NCBI GenBank assembly: GCA_025966435.1
Contig: JAICRQ010000280.1
Coordinates: 1 to 5,151 of the forward strand
Direction of reading: 5' to 3'
Length of the DNA stretch: 5,151 nucleotides
DNA from: Anaerolineales bacterium
GTDB lineage: Bacteria; Chloroflexota; Anaerolineae; Anaerolineales; Villigracilaceae
Shown in pieces: positions 1 to 5,151 of the stretch (position 1 is its first letter; each line of letters begins with the position of its first letter). The notes beneath the pieces were generated by a model that made no database searches, was not told the origin of the DNA, and was given only the letters and a program-made list of their open reading frames with translations. The position numbers and the translations under genes were made by a program.

Positions 1-89
1 ATCTTTCCACGATGGAGCTTGCGCGCGTCGTGGACGCGATCCAATCCTTTTTTACACAGAACAAGGATGGAGACAGGATATCGCTATGA
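1..89 (+). CDS. C-terminal end of an upstream gene, possibly a DegT/DnrJ/EryC1/StrS-family sugar aminotransferase (partial)
   Basis: An open frame enters from the left edge (first full codon at position 3) and stops at TGA 87-89, giving only 28 residues. It is not the frame of the next gene, and the stop overlaps that gene's start as ATGA, the usual sign of translational coupling. The visible peptide contains LSTMELARVVDAIQSFF followed by a short polar tail. PLP-dependent DegT/DnrJ/EryC1/StrS aminotransferases, which make amino sugars from nucleotide-linked keto-sugars, often end with a helix of this pattern (acidic or polar turn, then rVi-Ai-xFF). The adjacent lipid-carrier glycosyltransferase suits such an enzyme. 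The active-site lysine and all other diagnostic parts lie outside the window, so the family call is tentative. That a gene ends here is much more certain than what it encodes. Confidence 0.5.
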   Translation, partial: LSTMELARVVDAIQSFFTQNKDGDRISL

Positions 90-1024
90 GTCTCATTTCC
101 ATTGTCGTACCGGTTTTCAACAATGCGTCCAGCCTGCCGGATTTGCTGGAGAGATTCCAAGCTCTGGCGGCAAGAAATGCAACGGACCAATTCGAATTCA
201 TCTTCGTCGAAGATGGCTCTGTCGACAACTCGTTCTCCGTTTTGCAATCACTTTTGCAAAAAGACTCACGTATCCAGGTTGTGAAATTATCCCGGAACTT
301 TGGGTCGAACGCGGCTTTACTTGCTGGCTTAGGGCACACGCGCGGAGATGCCGTCGCGGCAATCGCAGCCGACCTGCAGGATCCGCCGGAGCTGATCAAC
401 GATATGCTGCTGGACTGGCGTCAGGGGCATAAAGTTGTGCTGGCTGCGCGGCAATCCCGCGATGATGAATTTCTGACGACCTTTCTGGCGGACACCTTCT
501 ATTCGCTCTTCCGTCGTTTTGCCATCAAGACCATGCCCGAACACGGATTTGATTTTTTCCTCATCGACCGCCAGGTCTGTGATTTGATCAATCAGATCCA
601 GGAGAATAACGCCTACCTGATGGGCTTGATCCTGTGGCTGGGGTTTTCTCCAAAAGTGATTTACTATCATAGACAGGCGAGAGAAAAACGCTATGGACAG
701 TCGATGTGGACAGCTGCCAAGAAGATCAAATATTTTCTCGACTCCTTCGTGGCGTTCTCTTACTTTCCCGTCCGGGCGGCTTCTGTCATTGGCATCGTCC
801 TCAGCGCGGCCGGGTTGGTCTATGCCGCGATCGTGATCGCTCTGCGGCTGGCGACATCCATGCAACCCGAGGGCTGGGCATCATTAATGATTGTTGTGTT
901 GATCGTCTCTGGGGTGCAAATGCTGATGATCGGCATCTTGGGCGAATACTTATGGCGCAATCTGGATGAGACCAGGCGACGCCCGCGCTTCATTGTCGAG
1001 TCGGTCCTGGACGCGAATAAATAG
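86..1024 (+). CDS. Family 2 glycosyltransferase, polyprenyl-phosphate sugar synthase type (GtrB/ArnC/DPM1-like)
   Basis: This 312-residue protein probably transfers a sugar from a nucleotide donor to undecaprenyl (polyprenyl) phosphate on the cytoplasmic face of the membrane. The GT-A domain opens with ISIVVPVFNN (residues 4-13). VEDGSVDNS (41-49) is the nucleotide-binding acidic motif, with Glu-Asp where many relatives have Asp-Asp. KLSRNFGSNAA (67-77) and ADLQDPPE (95-102) are typical of the DPM1-like branch, the latter carrying the metal-binding acidic residues. RYGQSMW (202-208) matches the conserved R-x-G-x-S motif. Two membrane helices follow (about 232-254 and 264-287), then GEYLWRNLDETRRRPRFIVE (286-305), a tail common in GtrB-type enzymes. 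Length and two-helix topology fit the family. The start at 86 gives the normal N-terminus and overlaps the upstream stop by 4 bp; only weak AGG/GGAG purine tracts precede it. Sugar identity is unknown. The family call is firm, the lipid-phosphate acceptor likely. Confidence 0.92.
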   Translation: MSLISIVVPVFNNASSLPDLLERFQALAARNATDQFEFIFVEDGSVDNSFSVLQSLLQKDSRIQVVKLSRNFGSNAALLAGLGHTRGDAVAAIAADLQDPPELINDMLLDWRQGHKVVLAARQSRDDEFLTTFLADTFYSLFRRFAIKTMPEHGFDFFLIDRQVCDLINQIQENNAYLMGLILWLGFSPKVIYYHRQAREKRYGQSMWTAAKKIKYFLDSFVAFSYFPVRAASVIGIVLSAAGLVYAAIVIALRLATSMQPEGWASLMIVVLIVSGVQMLMIGILGEYLWRNLDETRRRPRFIVESVLDANK

Positions 1025-1082
1025 TGGCTCATGCTCCATCTCTTTCGGTAGGTTCTTCATTTGGTTTGATACACCGATCTTC

Positions 1083-1694
1083 ATGCAAAATAAACTCATA
1101 GAAAAACTATTGGATCGACCTGCATTTTACAGTTTGGTTCAAAACCTTCTGGCGTATGGCGCGAACGATCTGGTCTTGAACTATATCCAAACGCTGCGAG
1201 CAAAACTCCCAACGCCGAATCGTATCCTCGATATTGGCTGTGGACCGAGATCCTGGCTCTGGCAAGTGGGAGCCCATCCCGTTGGGCTCGATCTGACGTA
1301 CTCCTACTGCAAGGCATTTCATGAAAAGAAGGAGCCTGCTGTGATGGGTTCCGCTGGTGTATTGCCATTTGAATCTGAATCTTTCGAAGAGGTATGGAGT
1401 ATCGGAATGTTTCACCATCTGCCGGATGCGCTGGCTAAACAGGCGTTAGACGAGATGCTGCGCGTGTGCAGATCGAACGGGCATGCCCTGATTTTCGACG
1501 CGGTGCTGCCCGTCCGGGCGTGGCAACGACCGCTGGCTTACGCCCTCCGCCGCGCGGATCGCGGGCGTTTTGTGCGTTCCCAGGCCGCATTTGAAACGCT
1601 CCTCCCGCAACGATCCCATTGGTCGGTAGAGCGAGTCGCCTACAGCCATACGGGAATGGAAATCGTGATCTGCCAGTTCTTAAAGTCTTTCTGA
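1083..1694 (+). CDS. Class I SAM-dependent methyltransferase (Methyltransf_11 type)
   Basis: This 203-residue soluble protein has a single Rossmann-like SAM-binding domain. Motif I is RILDIGCGP (47-55). An acidic residue ending strand 2 is in VGLDL (67-71), with Asp70 expected to bind the ribose. AGVLPF (91-96) fits the adenine-contacting loop, MFHHLPD (109-115) is the post-strand-4 motif typical of Methyltransf_11, and RVCRSNGHALIFD (127-139) is the strand-5 region. I chose ATG 1083 because the family's usual N-terminus begins there. An in-frame ATG at 966 would overlap the glycosyltransferase by 59 bp and add a basic, non-conserved leader. No clear Shine-Dalgarno precedes 1083, so translation may depend on coupling with the upstream gene 58 nt away. 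The methyl acceptor is not readable. From context, a sugar, a glycolipid or the lipid carrier is possible. It ends 27 nt before the next gene. Confidence 0.88.
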   Translation: MQNKLIEKLLDRPAFYSLVQNLLAYGANDLVLNYIQTLRAKLPTPNRILDIGCGPRSWLWQVGAHPVGLDLTYSYCKAFHEKKEPAVMGSAGVLPFESESFEEVWSIGMFHHLPDALAKQALDEMLRVCRSNGHALIFDAVLPVRAWQRPLAYALRRADRGRFVRSQAAFETLLPQRSHWSVERVAYSHTGMEIVICQFLKSF

Positions 1695-1721
1695 TGGTTC
1701 GGAGTTCCTGAAATATTCATC

Positions 1722-3800
1722 ATGAAAATAAATGCGCCGCATGTACGAACGCTGTCCTTGCGATTTCTCTCGAATCCAAACATCATTCGATGGGGAAAGC
1801 GTCTGCTCTTCGCGATTGGCGTTTTGCTATTCACCTTCGTTCAGCTCATGATGGTCGTTCTGCCAATCAGGAACAGAACAGCGCCGGTGGAAACCGATGA
1901 TGCCTACACGTATATTGTCAAAGCGGCACAAATGCAGGGTTGTTTCCTGCAGAACTGCCCGGCACTGAACGACCTGCGCCAGCAACTGACGGCTCCGAGC
2001 GAAAAACCAAACATGACCTGGATTCGATATCGCGAATATGTGCGGGCATTTTCTATTTATCATCCGCTCCACTCGTTGATTCTGGCAGGTCTGCATACAG
2101 CAGGGTTATCGTGGGAGGTCTCATACAACATTGTCGAGATCCTGGGAAGTCTTTTTCTCAGTCTGGCAATTAGCTATTGGCTTTACCGTTTGTTCGGCCC
2201 GGGGCCAGCTGGGGTCGCTTTACTCTTAGTGGCGTTCACTCCATTCCCAGGGCAAGGTCTTCATTATGTAGTGCCAAGTAATCTGGCATTGGGAATTGGC
2301 ATGCTCACCTGGGGAAGCTTGCTCAAGAGAGATGACCGTTCTCGCCGAATCATTGTAGCGAGCACATTGGTCCTGATCTTGATACACCCCATCGGCAGGT
2401 TGTATGCTCTACTCAGTGTACTTCTATTTGTTTTGTTAAACGTCAAACAAATGAAACGCGCGGACTGGCAGATGATGGGTCTCAGCCTTTTCATGATCGT
2501 GATGGCATTCCTCCTGCCGCTGATCATTAGCCGCCCCGAACTTTCCTTTCCAGCCGACCCTCCCCCGCCGGATTGGAATCGCTGGACAGGCTACTACAAT
2601 AATATTACCCAGGCAGTCTCTTACATCACCTCATGGATGCGCTTGTACGGAGGCTTCCTGATGGCTCTCCTTTTGATTTTCATTGGACTGGCAAGCCTGC
2701 CTCCTTTTGAGCAGCGCACACGGGTGGTGAGCATGGGGGTGCTGCTTGGAGGTCTGTTGGGCGCCAGTCTGCTCCAGGTTCTCCCGCGCTATCCTGCCGA
2801 AGCCTTTAGCCGCGTCTGGATTCCCTTTGCCATCTTTTTGACCGGGTTAATCGCCCATGGGATATGGCGCTGGGCTGCTGCCGTTGTTCATTGGATTCGT
2901 CAGGCACTAGAAAACGGACTACAGGATTTCAGAGATGAGCGCTGGATTCTGTCCATGCTGGGATGGGCAGGCGTGCTTTTGCTTGTTTTTGGGCTGATCC
3001 TCGCTCGCAACAGCCTGAACCATGTGCTCGAGGGACAGCGTATTCTTCGTGAAACAACAACCATCATGATAAACAGCCAGGACTCACGCCTTGATGCAGA
3101 CCAAGCCTCGGTGTTGTTAAGAGAAGGCTGTGAAGATGTTCTCTATATGTTCGAAGTGCCCATGCACCTTTATTTCGCGCAGGGCGCTCTGGCATGTGGA
3201 GCCATATACCACCCTGCCCTGGAGGGTACGCCCGAGGAAACACAATGGATTCAGGACAATCAAAACCTGGGCTATGTGGTCACCTGGAATCCAACCATTC
3301 GAGCGTCGGTGACGACGGGTGGGAATCCGCTTGTGCTCGAAGCAGGCAAGTCGCTTGAATTTTACATTCCCGAAGACTGGACGTCTCAACAGATCTATAT
3401 TTATCTCGAAAACACGGGAGGAGAGACCAGGCTTAATCTTTCTCCATTACTGGTTGAAGGCGGTGAAAAGCGCAAGATCCTGGAGCGCATCTCCATCCCT
3501 GCGGACTGGTCTGGCTGGCAGGCGATCGATATCACGGCGGTTGAAATCGCGCGGGGGTTCACTTTAGAGGCGGTTCGAGGCTCGAATGAGATCTTTTTGC
3601 GAGGCATTAAGTCCGATCCAGACACGCCGCGAAACTGGCCCTGGGACGAGGGGCTGACTCTTGTCCAGCGACCATCCAACCCGGATGTGGAAGCTACCGA
3701 GATCAACTTCAATACCGCCAGTTTGGTCCCCTATTCAGACTGGTCTTTGACAGTCGTCGAGGATCAGGGCGACACTGTATTGGTAAAAGTAGACCGGTGA
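1722..3800 (+). CDS. Polytopic membrane protein, probable GT-C fold glycosyltransferase with large extracytoplasmic C-terminal domain
   Basis: This 692-residue protein has a basic, cytoplasmic N-terminus (1-27), a first helix at about 28-48, and an outer loop (49-112) carrying ETDDAYTYI (57-65). An acidic DD/DE motif in the first outer loop is the catalytic hallmark of GT-C enzymes, which use polyprenyl-phosphate sugars. About ten more hydrophobic segments follow (roughly 135-157, 162-175, 185-200, 208-223, 226-240, 250-270, 309-326, 336-352, 366-390, 409-427). A mostly hydrophilic region (430-692) should lie outside the cell. It is rich in short beta-prone stretches, for example SLEFYIP (544-550) and QIYIYLEN (557-564). 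The protein has four cysteines only (74, 79, 470, 492), all in predicted outer regions. No named family is recognised beyond the GT-C-like plan. The sugar-lipid synthase two genes upstream could supply its donor. The alternative is a non-catalytic envelope protein or a transporter. The start has no strong Shine-Dalgarno; a GGAG lies 17 nt upstream. Confidence 0.85.
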   Translation: MKINAPHVRTLSLRFLSNPNIIRWGKRLLFAIGVLLFTFVQLMMVVLPIRNRTAPVETDDAYTYIVKAAQMQGCFLQNCPALNDLRQQLTAPSEKPNMTWIRYREYVRAFSIYHPLHSLILAGLHTAGLSWEVSYNIVEILGSLFLSLAISYWLYRLFGPGPAGVALLLVAFTPFPGQGLHYVVPSNLALGIGMLTWGSLLKRDDRSRRIIVASTLVLILIHPIGRLYALLSVLLFVLLNVKQMKRADWQMMGLSLFMIVMAFLLPLIISRPELSFPADPPPPDWNRWTGYYNNITQAVSYITSWMRLYGGFLMALLLIFIGLASLPPFEQRTRVVSMGVLLGGLLGASLLQVLPRYPAEAFSRVWIPFAIFLTGLIAHGIWRWAAAVVHWIRQALENGLQDFRDERWILSMLGWAGVLLLVFGLILARNSLNHVLEGQRILRETTTIMINSQDSRLDADQASVLLREGCEDVLYMFEVPMHLYFAQGALACGAIYHPALEGTPEETQWIQDNQNLGYVVTWNPTIRASVTTGGNPLVLEAGKSLEFYIPEDWTSQQIYIYLENTGGETRLNLSPLLVEGGEKRKILERISIPADWSGWQAIDITAVEIARGFTLEAVRGSNEIFLRGIKSDPDTPRNWPWDEGLTLVQRPSNPDVEATEINFNTASLVPYSDWSLTVVEDQGDTVLVKVDR

Positions 3801-3853
3801 ACCGTTTCAGCCGGGGGCTATGACAGAAATTGGATTTACAGCATAACGGAAAT

Positions 3854-3869
3854 GTTACAGAACGTTACA
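3854..3869. repeat. Short direct repeat, GTTACA twice with 10-bp period
   Basis: GTTACA occurs at 3854-3859 and 3864-3869, one helical turn apart. An inverted partner TAACG (3844-3848) with CGTTA (3863-3867) surrounds the first copy. Direct repeats at 10-11 bp spacing are typical of binding sites for dimeric response regulators, so an operator is conceivable. The arms are short and chance is a fair explanation. Confidence 0.25.
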
Positions 3870-4121
3870 CAAGCAGGGGCAGCGCCACGAATTGAGTTAA
3901 AATCACCCCACGTTTTATCAAAGATATCGTATCAGCTTGTCCTGTGACAAACGAAATCTGCTTTGATGTCATGTCGCAGAACCACCATTCGGTAGCCAGC
4001 TTCCTCAGGGTCGGAAGAAAACGTTAATTCACAAACAGGTTGATCCATTTGAAAAACGATCTGCAGGTGTGGTTGTATCCTGATGCGGTAGTGTCTGGAA
4101 GCCAACGCATGAAAGCTCTCA

Positions 4122-4150
4122 TTGCGTCATCTATTCGACAGGACTTTAAT
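4122..4150 (+). promoter_or_regulatory. Possible sigma-70-like promoter for the secreted CSLREA protein gene
   Basis: TTGCGT (4122-4127) and TTTAAT (4145-4150) are separated by 17 bp. The second element matches the -10 consensus at five of six positions, the first matches the -35 only in its TTG. Transcription would begin near 4157, leaving a short leader that contains the Shine-Dalgarno. The placement is sensible, but the match is weak and sigma factor preferences in this phylum may differ. Confidence 0.27.
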
Positions 4151-4173
4151 AGTACACATTGTGCTTTTTGACC

Positions 4174-4178
4174 GGAGG
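4174..4178 (+). promoter_or_regulatory. Strong Shine-Dalgarno site of the CSLREA protein gene
   Basis: GGAGG lies five bases before the ATG at 4184. It is the clearest ribosome binding site in the window and fixes the start of the following gene, which has no other in-frame start codon giving a complete signal peptide. Confidence 0.8.
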
Positions 4179-4183
4179 AAATC

Positions 4184-5151
4184 ATGGCAAAAACGTTAGT
4201 CCGTCCTTTTTCTATCCTTATTATTCTGACGATTCTGCTCGCTCAATTTGGCTTGCGCCCTGCCGCAGCGGATGCGAACTTCATCGTGAACAGCACCGCC
4301 GATATGGTGGATGCCAACCCCGGGGACGGTTTTTGTGAGACCGATATCACCGGGGATTGTACGCTGCGGGCAGCTGTGCAGGAAGCAAACGCACTGGCTG
4401 GCGCAGACACGATCTCGCTTCCTGCCGGGACCTATGAATTGTCCATGTCTGGGGCAGGGGAAGACTCTGCGGCAAGCGGCGACCTGGACATCACAGAAGA
4501 AGTGACCATTACCGGTGCCGGTGCGGGAGCCACAATCATCGATGCCACCAGCCTGGATCGTGTCTTTCATGTTTTTGCAGCGCTCGACATATCGGACCTT
4601 ACCATCCAAAACGGTTTGGCAAGCCCGGGCGGTGCACTGTCCGTGAACGGCATCGCAAGAGTCACGCACGTTGCGTTTCGGAATAACCAGGCAAACGCTG
4701 AAACGGCTGCCGGAACCGGCGGCGCGATCTATGTGAACACAGAGTCATCGGCAGAAATTACCCAGAGCGAGTTCAGCAGTAATTATGCTTACTTCGGGGG
4801 AGGTGCGGTCGCCAGCGCGAACGCGACGACGTTCACGATTACCGACAGCACGTTCGATTCGAATACGACTACCCTGGGCGGCGGAGCGCTGTATTCGAAT
4901 GGTTTCTCGGCAACCATCAACAATAGTACCTTCGTCAATAACAGCGCGGACACGGGTGGAGCAATCCATAGTAACGCCAACTTGGTTGAGGTCACGAATA
5001 GCACGTTTGTAACGAACTCCGCAGTCAATCACGGCGCGATCGATTCGCGCAATGGCACAGTCACGGTCAACAACAGCACCTTTTCCGGGAACACAGCATC
5101 CGGTTTTGGCGATTCGTTAGGTGACCAGCCAGAGCAAGGTGGTGACTTGCA
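4184..5151 (+). CDS. Secreted CSLREA-domain protein with Pmp-like GGAI/FxxN beta-helix repeats (3' end outside window)
   Basis: The frame is open from ATG 4184 to the right edge, giving 322 residues with no stop. A signal peptide is clear: basic start, hydrophobic core (about 9-24), then RPAAA with likely cleavage near Ala29. Residues 32-87 form a CSLREA-type domain: FIVNSTADMVD, Cys51, then CTLRAAVQEAN (59-69) in place of the canonical C-S-L-R-E-A, and LPAGTYEL (79-86). After it come right-handed beta-helix rungs. FxxN motifs are at 165-168, 197-200, 224-227, 250-253, 275-278 and 300-303. Each of the first five is followed by a GGA-hydrophobic or HGA-hydrophobic motif (179, 206, 233, 258, 283), and another GGAL lies at 149. 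This is the repeat style of Chlamydia Pmp proteins and many Chloroflexota surface proteins. The protein is presumably surface-attached or released, possibly an adhesin or structural protein; no catalytic residues are visible. The anchor, if any, is beyond the edge. Confidence 0.93.
   Translation, partial: MAKTLVRPFSILIILTILLAQFGLRPAAADANFIVNSTADMVDANPGDGFCETDITGDCTLRAAVQEANALAGADTISLPAGTYELSMSGAGEDSAASGDLDITEEVTITGAGAGATIIDATSLDRVFHVFAALDISDLTIQNGLASPGGALSVNGIARVTHVAFRNNQANAETAAGTGGAIYVNTESSAEITQSEFSSNYAYFGGGAVASANATTFTITDSTFDSNTTTLGGGALYSNGFSATINNSTFVNNSADTGGAIHSNANLVEVTNSTFVTNSAVNHGAIDSRNGTVTVNNSTFSGNTASGFGDSLGDQPEQGGDL

Larger units (their letters stand above)
3801..4183. other. Intergenic region of 383 bp without a convincing gene
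   Basis: This gap separates the glycan gene run from the secreted-protein gene and probably holds the end of one transcript and the start of another. Just after the stop there is a 4-bp stem AGCC-GGG-GGCT (3809-3819), but no T-run follows, so I do not call a terminator. TTGTC-CTGT-GACAA (3937-3950) is a second small inverted repeat. A direct repeat of GTTACA lies at 3854-3869. On the minus strand a frame is open from 4126 down to a TGA at 3934-3932. It is 64 codons between stops, with an internal ATG at 4048-4046, and reads protein-like, but it has no good ribosome site and a competing frame overlaps it. I therefore do not annotate it as a gene. No tRNA-like cloverleaf or riboswitch was recognised by eye. 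Confidence 0.6.

Noticed and set aside
19..432. Plus-strand open frame of 137 codons overlapping the start of the glycosyltransferase
   Set aside because: It is a different frame from both the upstream gene end and the glycosyltransferase, and its Arg-, Cys- and Trp-rich translation has no domain features.
329..865. Minus-strand open frame of 178 codons
   Set aside because: It lies wholly antisense to the glycosyltransferase, whose motifs are clear. Its translation shows no recognisable domain, and long antisense frames are common opposite such coding sequence.
966..1082. N-terminal extension of the methyltransferase from ATG 966
   Set aside because: It would lie mostly within the conserved C-terminal tail of the glycosyltransferase and adds residues unlike any methyltransferase N-terminus.
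3809..3819. Hairpin AGCC-GGG-GGCT as a terminator of the glycan gene run
   Set aside because: The stem is only 4 bp and no run of T follows, so a rho-independent terminator is not supported.
4196..4669. Minus-strand open frame of 157 codons, Cys- and Arg-rich
   Set aside because: It is antisense to the signal peptide and CSLREA domain, which have a strong ribosome site and recognisable motifs. Its composition is typical of a shadow frame.
4844..5083. Repeated AAC-AAC-AGC-ACC-TTT-like DNA as a mobile or CRISPR-type repeat
   Set aside because: The repeat is in frame, varies at codon third positions and encodes the NST-F rung motif, so it is a protein-level repeat.

Overview
The window looks like part of a Chloroflexota genome, most likely Anaerolineae-like. 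The main reason is the last gene, which encodes a secreted CSLREA-domain beta-helix protein of a type very common in that phylum. Base composition is moderate in G+C, and the accessory envelope and glycan genes fit the same picture. This placement rests on family knowledge, not on a marker gene.

Positions 1-3800 hold a tightly packed, all-plus-strand gene run. It starts with the last 28 codons of an upstream gene, possibly a DegT/DnrJ/EryC1/StrS sugar aminotransferase. This overlaps by 4 bp (ATGA) a family 2 glycosyltransferase with two C-terminal membrane helices, of the GtrB/ArnC/DPM1 polyprenyl-phosphate sugar synthase type. Next comes a short class I SAM-dependent methyltransferase. The last gene is a 692-residue polytopic membrane protein with features of a GT-C glycosyltransferase (an acidic DDAY motif in the first outer loop) and a large extracytoplasmic C-terminal domain. 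Read together, a cytoplasmic enzyme would load a sugar onto a lipid carrier, and the membrane GT-C protein would use the lipid-linked sugar on the outer face. The aminotransferase and methyltransferase would tailor the sugar or lipid. The layout resembles the ArnB/ArnC/ArnT logic, but substrate and acceptor cannot be read from the sequence.

Positions 3801-4183 are a 383-bp gap with no convincing gene. It holds a short direct repeat (GTTACA twice, 10 bp apart), small hairpins, a minus-strand open frame of uncertain meaning, and near its right end a weak promoter-like pair followed by a strong Shine-Dalgarno. It probably separates two transcription units.

Positions 4184-5151 hold the 5' part of a secreted protein gene that runs off the right edge. 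It has a signal peptide, a CSLREA-type N-terminal domain and at least six rungs of GGAI/FxxN repeats of the polymorphic membrane protein (Pmp) type. I see no tRNA, rRNA, CRISPR array, insertion sequence or origin.
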